Assembly: GCF_006334925.1 (NCBI RefSeq)
Contig: NZ_VDHJ01000010.1
Location: forward strand, 1 to 64,000
DNA from: Corynebacterium tapiri
GTDB taxonomy: Bacteria > Actinomycetota > Actinomycetes > Mycobacteriales > Mycobacteriaceae
Reading direction: 5' to 3'
Length of the DNA stretch: 64,000 nt
Positions 27,891-36,097 of the stretch are shown in pieces. The position numbers and the translations under genes were made by a program. The notes beneath the pieces are model-generated. The model was given only the letters and a program-made list of their open reading frames with translations, was not told the DNA's origin and ran no database searches. The first letter of the stretch is position 1; each line of letters begins with the position of its first letter.

Positions 27891-28928
27891 ATGCATCACT
27901 GGTACGTGGCGCTGCCGCTCTCGCTGCTCATCATCGTGGCGTCCGCTTTCTTTGTCATCGTCGAATTCTCACTGCTCTCGGCCCGTCGCCACCGCCTGGA
28001 GGAAGAGGCGGAGCACTCGCGAGCCGCACGTGCGGGACTGCGCAGCCTCAACGAGCTGACCGTCATGCTGGCGGCCGCTCAGCTCGGCATCACCGCAGCG
28101 ACCTTCGCTCTCGGTGCAATCACGAAGCCGTGGGTTCACCACCTGCTGGAGCCGCTTTTCGACGCCACCGGCATCCCTCATGGTGCGTCCTCCGTGGCAT
28201 CTTTCCTGCTGTCACTGTTCATCGTGACCTTCATCCACCTGGTGGTGGGCGAAATGGCACCCAAATCTTGGGCCATCGCGCACCCGGAAATGGCGCTGCG
28301 CGTCATTGCCGTTCCGGCCCGCGGATTTGTCACCATCTTCCGCCCGCTGCTGGTGTGGATTAACCGCATTGCCAACCGCCTTGTGGCGGCGCTGGGCGAG
28401 GAACCAGTCGATCGCGCCGCAGCGAAGGGCTACGACACCGAGACGCTGCACCACCTCATCGTGCACTCTGCAGAAGCCGGTGCTCTGGATGAACGCTCTG
28501 CCTCCGACATCGAGGGCGTCATCGCTCTGGAGAGTGCCAATATTGGCCAAGCGGTGCGCGAGTACGGAGCCCCCACCAACGAGCTGCCCGCCGACGCAAC
28601 GATTGCCGACGTTCACCGGGAAGCCCGTCAGCGTGATTACCTACGCATCCTGATTGAGGATCCGGATTCCACGATCCCCAACATCGTGCACATCCGCGAT
28701 ACCACTCTGGCCTCGCCCACGGAGCATGCTGCCTCTTATGCACATGCTCCCCAACGCTGCCAGGCAACCGCCTCTATCCAGGACGTTCTGGACATCATGC
28801 GCGAAACCAACGAGCAGTTGGTTGTGGTCTTGGAGGGCGAAAAGGTCCTGGGCATCATCACCTGGGACGACATCATGAACCAGTTGTGGCCGGAGATCGA
28901 GGAAAAGCTCGATAAGGCTGCCCGCTAA
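27891..28928 (+). CDS. hemolysin-family CNNM transporter with CBS domain
   Basis: 345 residues, paralogous to the preceding gene but without the CorC/HlyC domain. A CNNM membrane domain (about 1-190; SAFFVIVEFSLLSARRHRLE, LGAITKPWVHHLLEPL, VGEMAPKSWAIAHPE) and a degenerate CBS pair (about 205-335, ending LGIITWDDIMNQL) are seen. Tandem CNNM pairs are also found in mycobacteria. The pair probably forms a heteromer for divalent cation homeostasis; this is inference. ATG directly follows the preceding stop. Confidence 0.88.
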   Translation: MHHWYVALPLSLLIIVASAFFVIVEFSLLSARRHRLEEEAEHSRAARAGLRSLNELTVMLAAAQLGITAATFALGAITKPWVHHLLEPLFDATGIPHGASSVASFLLSLFIVTFIHLVVGEMAPKSWAIAHPEMALRVIAVPARGFVTIFRPLLVWINRIANRLVAALGEEPVDRAAAKGYDTETLHHLIVHSAEAGALDERSASDIEGVIALESANIGQAVREYGAPTNELPADATIADVHREARQRDYLRILIEDPDSTIPNIVHIRDTTLASPTEHAASYAHAPQRCQATASIQDVLDIMRETNEQLVVVLEGEKVLGIITWDDIMNQLWPEIEEKLDKAAR

Positions 28929-28945
28929 ACCAAGGTAGGAACCAC

Positions 28946-28981
28946 AAAGCCGGTGTGAGAATTGATCCTCACACCGGCTTT
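28946..28981. terminator. bidirectional intrinsic terminator
   Basis: A perfect 14-base stem, AAAGCCGGTGTGAG with CTCACACCGGCTTT, separated by 8 bases. It lies between the convergent CNNM gene and fruA, with A and T flanks usable from both sides. Confidence 0.9.
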
Positions 28982-28992
28982 AGTCTTTGTGG

Positions 28993-30897
28993 TTACGCAG
29001 CCACCTCAGCCCGCTCCCCTACGACCGAGCGCACCAACTCTGCCAGCTCTTCTGGCGAGTCTGCCAGGCGAAGCTGCGCTCGGAAGTCCTCGCGCATGAT
29101 GGCGCGAGCCAGGCTCGAGAGAAGCCTCAGGTGCTGCTTACCCGCATCCTCCGGGACGGCGATGAAGAAGACAATGTCCACATCCTCCGGCCAGGCAATG
29201 TTGTCCGTGCAGGTGGCTACCGCAACAACCGCGTGCTCCACCCCAGCGCTACGAGCGTGTGGGATGGCAACGCCATGCCCCACCGCAGTTGTCGATTTCT
29301 TTTCGCGTTCCTGCGCGGCCTTGACCACCGCATCCACGTCACTCACATAGCCGCTGCTCTGCATCTTTTCTGCCAGCAGGTAAAGAATGTCCTCCTGGTT
29401 CATCCCCGCGGACTTGAGCCGGGCAGCCATCGCCTGCGGGGTCACCACCTGGGGTGAGCGCTCCTGGGTCTCGGCGACCTGCTCCTCCGCAGTTCCTCGA
29501 CGGTGGAGCCCCAGCAGGAGGAGCGCAAGACCACACGTGATTGCTGTACCGATAGCCAGTGCCAGGAAGTAGTAGCCAACTCCACTGACCGCACCGAGCA
29601 GGGCGACGATCGGTCCGCCGTGCATGACGTTATTTTCCACTCCGAACAGACCAGCCACAGCTGCACCTACCGCGCCGCCGACGACATTGGCGGGAATCAG
29701 CTGCAGCGGCTTAGCAGCAGCTAGCGGGATCGCTCCCTCGGTGATACCAAAGCAACCCATGAACAGTGCGGCGATGCCAGCATCGCGCTCGGCTTTGCCA
29801 AACCAGGCGCGCCGGAAGAGCGTCGCCAAGCCAAGACCCAACGGGGGCACAGCCACGGCAACAGCGAACATGCCCAGTGGGGCAGCATTTCCCGCGGCCA
29901 GCATTCCGCCGCTGAATAGGAAGGCGGTCTTGTTCAGTGGGCCTCCCATGTCGAAGGCGAGCATCGCGCCAAGGACCAGTCCGAGGATCACGACGGAGCC
30001 GCCCTCGAGCCCGGCCAGGAAGTGCGTCATCGCATCGAAGGCCGCGGAAATCGGAGCGCCGAGCAGGTAGATGAACGCTAGCCCCACGATCAGCGTGGTT
30101 AGGATGGGAATAACGATAATCGGCCAAATCGGCGCGATGTACTTGTGCACCTTGATTTTGCGGATCGCCAGGGCAACAAAACCGGAAAGAAAGCCGGTGA
30201 CGATGCCGCCAATGAATCCCGCACCGGCCTCCGAGCCGTAGAGAGAACCAGTGGTAGCTATCAGGCCCGTGATAAAGCCCGGAGCCAGGGCGGGGCGGTC
30301 AGCAATTCCAACCGCAATGTAGGCCGAGAGAACGGGCACCATCAGGGTAAACGCCAGGGCACCAATCTCGCTGATGCCCTTCCAGAAGCTATCGTCCGGA
30401 ATCACCAGCCCCTCGGGGCCTGGCTCACCACCCAGGGACAGGGCGACTGCGAGCAGCAGCCCGCCGGTAACCACGAACGGCACCATGTGGGAGACACCAT
30501 TCATGAGCGCCTTGTACAGCATGCGGCTGAGTCCCTCGCTTTGCGACGGCTCCGCCTCAGCACGCTCCCCCGAGCCGGCATAGACGGGTGCCTTCTGCGC
30601 TTGGGTCAGCAATTCCTTAGGGTGTGAGATCGCCTTATCGACGCCGGTAGACAGCAGGCGTTTTCCTGCAAAGCGCGCCCTGCTGACCTCAGTATCGGCA
30701 GCGATGAGGACGGCATCGGCCTTTTCAATCTCAGCTGGGCTGAAGGTGCCCTCGACCCCGATGGAGCCGTGCGTTTCGATTCGGACTCGAACTCCCGCGT
30801 CAGCGGCTGCGGCCTCGAGGTTTTCGGCCGCCATGTAGGTATGGGCGATACCGGTGGGACACGCGGTGATCGCCAAGATGAGAGGTTGATCGCTCAT
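28993..30897 (-). CDS. fruA: PTS fructose transporter EIIBCA
   Basis: 634 residues in the order IIB-IIC-IIA. The IIB active Cys13 lies in ITACPTGIAHTYMAAENL. IIC (about 120-450) has multiple membrane segments with VSHMVPFVVTGGLLLA and MGGPLNKTAF. IIA at the C-terminus has the phospho-His in GVAIPHARS. It takes up fructose as fructose 1-phosphate. fruK, fruR and ptsI are not beside it, unlike the usual cluster. The upstream neighbour ends 9 bases before its start, so transcription may run from there. Confidence 0.93.
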   Translation of the reverse strand: MSDQPLILAITACPTGIAHTYMAAENLEAAAADAGVRVRIETHGSIGVEGTFSPAEIEKADAVLIAADTEVSRARFAGKRLLSTGVDKAISHPKELLTQAQKAPVYAGSGERAEAEPSQSEGLSRMLYKALMNGVSHMVPFVVTGGLLLAVALSLGGEPGPEGLVIPDDSFWKGISEIGALAFTLMVPVLSAYIAVGIADRPALAPGFITGLIATTGSLYGSEAGAGFIGGIVTGFLSGFVALAIRKIKVHKYIAPIWPIIVIPILTTLIVGLAFIYLLGAPISAAFDAMTHFLAGLEGGSVVILGLVLGAMLAFDMGGPLNKTAFLFSGGMLAAGNAAPLGMFAVAVAVPPLGLGLATLFRRAWFGKAERDAGIAALFMGCFGITEGAIPLAAAKPLQLIPANVVGGAVGAAVAGLFGVENNVMHGGPIVALLGAVSGVGYYFLALAIGTAITCGLALLLLGLHRRGTAEEQVAETQERSPQVVTPQAMAARLKSAGMNQEDILYLLAEKMQSSGYVSDVDAVVKAAQEREKKSTTAVGHGVAIPHARSAGVEHAVVAVATCTDNIAWPEDVDIVFFIAVPEDAGKQHLRLLSSLARAIMREDFRAQLRLADSPEELAELVRSVVGERAEVAA

Positions 30898-30906
30898 GCG
30901 ATCAGT

Positions 30907-31590
30907 CTAAGATGCGAACCCTCGATCTCGTGCAGCCTTGCGAGCAGCCACGCGTGCCACGATCGCGTCGATACGCGCGCGCTCGACCAGGAACGCCGGC
31001 GGATTTGCGCCCCGCATCGACCGAGTAAATGCCGGGTGCGATTCCGCCACAGCACTCAGCCACCCTTCGGCGGCCGCAACGACGATAATCCCGGTGCGGG
31101 CGTACAGGTGCGGGAGGGACACCGCGTCCAGATCCCGGGCGACCAACTCGGTCTGTTCGAGAACGTAGTCAACGACCTCGCCCAGGTGCTCAACGACGAG
31201 ATCGGTGCGAGAAATCAAGCACTCTGCCAGTTCGTCCATGTGCAGCAGGGCACCATCGGTTGGGTAGAGCTCCTCAAGACCGCAGGCATCAAGCAGCTCC
31301 GGCTCAGGTAAGCGACGATCCGACGAGGCGGATGCGGAAAGCAACCCGGCGCGCACGCCCGAGGTCAATGCCTGGCGTAGGCCCAGCAGCTCCCCGACGA
31401 TGCGGCGAGCATCCGTGCGGGCGTCGCTGACGATCTCGTCGAACTCGGCGAGGCAGTCGGCGGTGAGCTCACCGTCGTAATCCCGGATGGCTTCGATGAG
31501 ATGCTCGGTGTATTCGGCGACCTCATCGCCAATGTTGTAAATCTCTTGGGTGAGCTCGCGATGCCGGAGCTCAGCGGCCAATTTGTGCAC
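30907..31590 (-). CDS. conserved hypothetical helical protein
   Basis: 227 residues. I do not recognise the family. It is almost all alpha-helical with many Glu, Asp, Arg and Ala (LTQEIYNIGDEVAEYTEHLIEAIRDYDGEL, DEIVSDARTDARRIVGELLGLRQAL). No signal peptide or membrane segment is clear, and there is no Cys motif. The helical bundle recalls PhoU-like or regulatory folds, but no motif supports this. It lies between fadD and fruA in the same direction. It is probably cytoplasmic. Confidence 0.6.
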   Translation of the reverse strand: MHKLAAELRHRELTQEIYNIGDEVAEYTEHLIEAIRDYDGELTADCLAEFDEIVSDARTDARRIVGELLGLRQALTSGVRAGLLSASASSDRRLPEPELLDACGLEELYPTDGALLHMDELAECLISRTDLVVEHLGEVVDYVLEQTELVARDLDAVSLPHLYARTGIIVVAAAEGWLSAVAESHPAFTRSMRGANPPAFLVERARIDAIVARVAARKAARDRGFAS

Positions 31591-31645
31591 CGTGCGCCCC
31601 TTTCGACAAACCTCGCCAACGGTGTGTTGCGGTTGAAGACTTTAA

Positions 31646-31678
31646 GGCGCGCACACCCCATTTCTGGGACGGCGCGCC
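31646..31678. other. stem-loop between fadD and hypothetical gene
   Basis: GGCGCGC (31646-31652) pairs with GCGCGCC (31672-31678), and CCC/GGG may extend the pairing inside. No T run follows in either direction, so it is not a classical terminator. It may partially stop transcription from fadD or stabilise the mRNA end. Confidence 0.4.
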
Positions 31679-31687
31679 GACAAAGAT

Positions 31688-33580
31688 TTATCGCTCGTAG
31701 ATCTTGGCAATCTCATCCGCGAATCGGTTGAACACCACGTTGCGCTTCACCTTCATGGTGGGCGTGAGCTCGTTGTCTTCCTCGGAGAGGTCGCGGTCCA
31801 GAATCCAGAACTTCTTGATGCTCTCGGCCTTGGACACAGTGCTGTTGGCCATGTTGATCGCATCCTGGATCTCACCACGCAGCGCACTGTCGGTGGCCAT
31901 GTCGGCCACCGACCGCGAGGCCGGGATATTGCGGTCGAGCTTGTAGCGCGTCAGCTCGTCGTCATCCAGTGCGATGAGGGCGGCCGGGAAAGGCTTGCCG
32001 TCGCCGACCACCAGGGCCTGGGAGATCAGCGGGTGCTCACGCAGGATGTTCTCCATCGGGCCGGGGGAAATGTTCTTTCCACCAGCAGTGACGATGAGGT
32101 CCTTCGAGCGACCCGTGATGGTGATGTGCCCAGACTCGGAAATTTCGCCGAGGTCGCCGGTAGTAAACCAGCCGTCGACAAGCTCCTGCTTTGTGGCTTC
32201 CTCGTTGTTCCAATAACCGGTGAAGAGGCCGCCGCCGCGGATGCAGATCTCGCCGTCCTCGTTGATGCGGGCACCGTAACCATTGAGAGGCTGGCCCACC
32301 GATCCGATGCGCTGGTCCTCAAAGCCGACAGCGCAGGCGGCCGTGGTCTCGGTGAGGCCGTAGCCCTCATAAACCGGGACGCCGAGACCGCGGAAGAAGT
32401 GCGCCAGGTCCGCGCTCATCGCAGAGCCACCAGTAATGGCCTGCTCGACCTGCCCACCCAGTGCTGCACGCAGCTTGGAGTAGACGAGCTTGTCAAAGAG
32501 CTGACGACGCAGCTTGAGTGCGCGGCTGGGACCTTCTTCGGTGTCCAGCGCCTTGGAGTACTCGATAGCCGTGGCTTCTGCTTGACGGAAGAGCGCACCC
32601 TTGACCTTGGAATCATCGGCTGCCTTGTTGTAGGCCGCGTTGCGGACCTTCTCAAACACGCGCGGCACGCCCAGCACCAGGTGCGGGCGGAAGCGCTCAA
32701 GAGCGGTGGTCAGGGTCTTGGTGTCGCCCCAGTGGGACTGAGTAACACCGGAAACGATAAGCGTGAGGGACACAGCATGTGCCAGCACGTGGGCCAGCGG
32801 CAAGTAGGTGACTACGCGGGTGCCGGGGTGTCCAAGGTGACCCATGCCGTCGGCAAGCAGCGCACGCACCTCGAAGATCCAGTTTCGGTGGGTCAGCATG
32901 CAGCCCTTGGGGTTGCCGGTCGTTCCCGAGGTGTAGTTAATCGAGGCCAGGGAGTCGTGCGTAATGCGTTCGATGCGCTCGTACACGTCCTCTGCCTCGA
33001 TCTGGCGGCCCTCGAACTTCAGGGTCTGCACAGCCGAGGAATTGATCTCCAGCACGCGACGAAGCTGCGAGGGCGAGCTGGCCAGAGCCGGGGTGCCGTC
33101 CTCCTGCAGGACCAGGTGCTCGAGGGTCTCGGTGTGCTCGCGAGTCTCGGTCAGCGCCAGCACGGCACCGGAGTCTTCCACTACCCACTGGACCTGGCTG
33201 TGCGAGGAAGAGGGATAAACGGGGACCAGGACGGCACCGACTGACCAGATCGCAAACGCGAGCAGGTTCCACTCGTATCGGGTTCCGGAAAGCAGCACGA
33301 CGCGGTCACCGGGCTCAACACCCAGGCTGATCAGGCCCTTGGCGGTCTCCACCACATCGTCGGCAAAGTCGCGCGCGGTCACCGAGATCCACTCGTAGTT
33401 CGATGGGCGCTGGAATAGCACCACGTGAGGGCTGGCCTTGGCGAGGGCGAACATGGAGGCGACGCAGTTTTCGTCGTCACGCAGCTCAAAACGCTGCGGT
33501 GCCAGGTACGCGGGGCGCCCCTGATAGTCAACGACCTCAATGGGGGTGGAGGTTCCTGGGGCGAGCGTCGAATCGTTCAC
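31688..33580 (-). CDS. fadD: long-chain acyl-CoA synthetase (FadD15-like)
   Basis: 630 residues from a GTG (VNDSTLAPGTSTPIEVVD) with AAAGGA 11 bases upstream. AMP-forming: the P-loop-like motif INYTSGTTGNPKGCMLTHRN, the QAITGGSAMSADLAHFFRGLG region, YGLTETTAACAVG, the TGDLGEI motif and ITGRSKDLIVTAGGKNISP with the hinge and C-terminal lysine. It makes acyl-CoA for lipid metabolism. The closest known type is mycobacterial FadD15. Confidence 0.92.
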   Translation of the reverse strand: MNDSTLAPGTSTPIEVVDYQGRPAYLAPQRFELRDDENCVASMFALAKASPHVVLFQRPSNYEWISVTARDFADDVVETAKGLISLGVEPGDRVVLLSGTRYEWNLLAFAIWSVGAVLVPVYPSSSHSQVQWVVEDSGAVLALTETREHTETLEHLVLQEDGTPALASSPSQLRRVLEINSSAVQTLKFEGRQIEAEDVYERIERITHDSLASINYTSGTTGNPKGCMLTHRNWIFEVRALLADGMGHLGHPGTRVVTYLPLAHVLAHAVSLTLIVSGVTQSHWGDTKTLTTALERFRPHLVLGVPRVFEKVRNAAYNKAADDSKVKGALFRQAEATAIEYSKALDTEEGPSRALKLRRQLFDKLVYSKLRAALGGQVEQAITGGSAMSADLAHFFRGLGVPVYEGYGLTETTAACAVGFEDQRIGSVGQPLNGYGARINEDGEICIRGGGLFTGYWNNEEATKQELVDGWFTTGDLGEISESGHITITGRSKDLIVTAGGKNISPGPMENILREHPLISQALVVGDGKPFPAALIALDDDELTRYKLDRNIPASRSVADMATDSALRGEIQDAINMANSTVSKAESIKKFWILDRDLSEEDNELTPTMKVKRNVVFNRFADEIAKIYER

Positions 33581-33685
33581 AGCGACGACGGTCCTTTCTG
33601 AAATAACTGCATTGATTGATCCAGGGTAACGCCGCGACCCCAAATAAACAGCGCATCTCGACGTGTTTTGGCACGATAGTCACTT

Positions 33686-35818
33686 GTGAGCACTTCCGAA
33701 CTTCTCGCCCAACTCGCGCATTCCTATGGGATTTCCACGGAATATGTGAGCAATTCTGGCAGCACTATCCATGTTGAGGCCTCCAGCCTGGTCGCCTTGC
33801 TGCGCGCCATGGGAGTCGCGCTGCCCAGCGAACCCGCGGAATCTGACCTGGCAGCGGCCCTGCAGGCAAGACACGAACACCTCGCCAGTCGCCCACTCCC
33901 CCCGGCCCTGGTGGGAGTCGAAGGCCAAGAGCACGGATTCGTGGTGCACGTGCACGACGGTGCCGAGGCCAACGTGCACATCGAGCTCGAGGACGGCAGT
34001 ACCCGTCCGGCATATCAGGACGAGAATTTTAATCCCCCGGTCACCGTCGACGGCATCAGCTGGGGCGAGGCCAGTTTTCACATCCCCGGTGATCTCCCCC
34101 GCGGTTACCACCGCATTCACCTGGAGTCCCTGGGCACGCACCACGACTGCGCGTTGATCATCACCCCGCACCGGCTGAGCACAACGCAGTACCACGTTGA
34201 TCACCCAGCCCACGGCGTGATGGCTCAGCTGTACTCGGTGCGCTCGCGCCAGTCGTGGGGCATGGGAGATTTCCACGACCTCGGTGATCTGGCGCAGACC
34301 TTGGCCGACACGACCGGGGCAGATTTTCTGCTGGTCAATCCCCTGCACGCAGCCGAGCCCACCCCGCCGGTGGAGGACTCGCCCTATCTGCCCACGACCC
34401 GGCGCTTTATCAACCCGATCTATGTGCGCATCGAGGACGTGGCCGAGTACGCACATGCTCCTGCTCAGCTGCGTGCAGAGATTGACGCAGCCGGCCACGA
34501 GCTCGCCAAGGCCAACACGACCCCAAACAAGATCGAACGCAACCCGATCTACGAGGCCAAGCTCGCCAGCCTCAACGCGCTCTACGAGCAGGGCCTGCTG
34601 GCTGAAACAAACGCGGAGCTCGATGCCTTCATCGAACGCGAGGGGGAAGGCCTAGAGGCCTTTGCCCGCTGGTGCGCCACCCGCGAGATTGAGACCACAC
34701 ATTCCCACCGGCATGCCGCCACCGTGGATGCGCAGGACCTGGCACGTTTTTACATGTGGCTGCAGTTCCTGTGCAGCCAGCAACTGGAACACGCTCAGCA
34801 GCGTGCTCTGGATGCTGGAATGTCCATCGGGTTGATCACCGACCTGGCCGTGGGGGTCCACCCAGGCGGTGCGGACGCGGCAACGATGGGACAATGGATG
34901 GCCCCGGAAGCCAGCGTCGGTGCGCCGCCGGACCCCTACAACCAGCACGGCCAGGACTGGTCTCAGCCGCCGTTTAACCCCGAGGCCCTCGCCGAGGCGG
35001 GTTACCAGCCGTGGCGCGAGATCCTGTCCACGGTGTTGCGTCACTCCGGCGGCATTCGCGTCGACCACATTCTGGGGCTCTTCCGCCTCTTCTGGATGCC
35101 GCGCATGAGCTCGCCCTCTGCCGGCACCTACGTGCGCTATGACCACGAGGCCATGTTGGGCATTCTCGTACTCGAGGCCGAGCGTGCGGGGGCGATCGTC
35201 ATCGGTGAGGACATGGGCACCTTCGAGCACTGGGTTCAGGACGTGCTGGCAAACAAGGGCGTGATGGGCACATCCGTCTTGTGGTTTGAGTCGGATCTAT
35301 TCAATGGCGGCCCCCGGCAGCCCCAGCACTACCGCAGCCTGGCGATGAGCTCGGTAGGCACTCATGATCTTCCGCCAACCGCGGGGTACCTCAGCGGGGA
35401 GCACATTCGCTTGCGCGAGCAGCTCGGCGTGCTCACGGATGACGCTGCGACGGAGGACCGCCAGGATGTGGAGTGGCAAAACCGTGTGCTCGACGTCGCC
35501 CGGGAACATGGACTGTTCCATGACCTGCCGGATGCGCCACACACCTTCCAAGGTCTAGATCGCGCGGAGCGTGGCAGTGTGGAGGACCTGCTGGTTGCGC
35601 TGCACCGGTACATCGCGTCCACCCCGTCCGCGTTGACCTGCACCAACTTGGTAGACCTGGTCGGCGACGTGCGCGTACAAAATCAGCCGGGAACGAACTC
35701 CACGCAGTACGCCAACTGGTGCATCCCGCTGTGCACGTCTGAGGGCACGCCGGTGCTCATCGAGGACTTGCCAGAGCTTGCGCTGGTGGAGCGGGTTGCG
35801 CAGGCTTCGCGACGCTAG
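33686..35818 (+). CDS. malQ: 4-alpha-glucanotransferase (amylomaltase)
   Basis: 710 residues from GTG, of normal actinobacterial length. An N-terminal beta-rich region (about 1-150) precedes the GH77 barrel. Motifs: MAQLYSVRSRQSWGMGDFHD, LVNPLHAAEPTPPVEDSPYLPTTRRF, GLITDLAVGVHPGG, IRVDHILGLFRLFWMPR with the nucleophile Asp, VIGEDMGT with the acid Glu and SSVGTHDLPP. It disproportionates maltodextrins in maltose and glycogen metabolism. The final TAG shares CTAG with the convergent small gene. Confidence 0.95.
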   Translation: MSTSELLAQLAHSYGISTEYVSNSGSTIHVEASSLVALLRAMGVALPSEPAESDLAAALQARHEHLASRPLPPALVGVEGQEHGFVVHVHDGAEANVHIELEDGSTRPAYQDENFNPPVTVDGISWGEASFHIPGDLPRGYHRIHLESLGTHHDCALIITPHRLSTTQYHVDHPAHGVMAQLYSVRSRQSWGMGDFHDLGDLAQTLADTTGADFLLVNPLHAAEPTPPVEDSPYLPTTRRFINPIYVRIEDVAEYAHAPAQLRAEIDAAGHELAKANTTPNKIERNPIYEAKLASLNALYEQGLLAETNAELDAFIEREGEGLEAFARWCATREIETTHSHRHAATVDAQDLARFYMWLQFLCSQQLEHAQQRALDAGMSIGLITDLAVGVHPGGADAATMGQWMAPEASVGAPPDPYNQHGQDWSQPPFNPEALAEAGYQPWREILSTVLRHSGGIRVDHILGLFRLFWMPRMSSPSAGTYVRYDHEAMLGILVLEAERAGAIVIGEDMGTFEHWVQDVLANKGVMGTSVLWFESDLFNGGPRQPQHYRSLAMSSVGTHDLPPTAGYLSGEHIRLREQLGVLTDDAATEDRQDVEWQNRVLDVAREHGLFHDLPDAPHTFQGLDRAERGSVEDLLVALHRYIASTPSALTCTNLVDLVGDVRVQNQPGTNSTQYANWCIPLCTSEGTPVLIEDLPELALVERVAQASRR

Positions 35819-35955
35819 AACTGCCCGATCAGCCACGCAATCACAATGAGGGCGAGCAGAAGGTACAGCGACTGCGTAACCCGTGATTGCGGGTAACGCC
35901 GCTTTTGACGCGGCAGCTTCTGATCCTGCTTACGCAGCTCCTCCGGATTTGCCAT
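35815..35955 (-). CDS. small membrane protein, 46 residues
   Basis: 46 residues from ATG (MANPEELRKQDQKLPRQKRRYPQSR), with a charged cytoplasmic N-terminus and one C-terminal membrane segment (LYLLLALIVIAWLIG). It follows the 44-residue gene by 5 bases and is third in a run after dcp. It is likely real, because the hydrophobic block and the close packing with malQ are hard to explain otherwise. Function unknown. Confidence 0.62.
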   Translation of the reverse strand: MANPEELRKQDQKLPRQKRRYPQSRVTQSLYLLLALIVIAWLIGQF

Positions 35956-35960
35956 GCGGG

Positions 35961-36095
35961 CTAGTCTAGCGCCTTGCTCAGAGCATCGATAAGCCGTACC
36001 AAGACGCTGGACCCCACCATGGCAAGAGGAAGCAACACCGCCAAGACCACCGGCAGCTGCACCCACACCGGCAGGGAGACCAGAGCTTGGACCAT
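35961..36095 (-). CDS. small membrane protein, 44 residues
   Basis: 44 residues read directly from the sequence: MVQALVSLPVWVQLPVVLAV, then LLPLAMVGSSVLVRLIDALS and KALD. A single long hydrophobic segment is followed by an amphipathic end. GGAAGG lies 6 bases before the ATG and includes the last codons of dcp, whose TAA is 2 bases upstream. The start is therefore coupled to dcp. It is short enough to be missed by length filters. Function unknown. Confidence 0.66.
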   Translation of the reverse strand: MVQALVSLPVWVQLPVVLAVLLPLAMVGSSVLVRLIDALSKALD

Positions 36096-36097
36096 GT

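Noticed and set aside
32033-33244. 403-codon plus-strand frame opposite fadD
   Set aside because: It is a shadow frame within a well-supported gene on the other strand.
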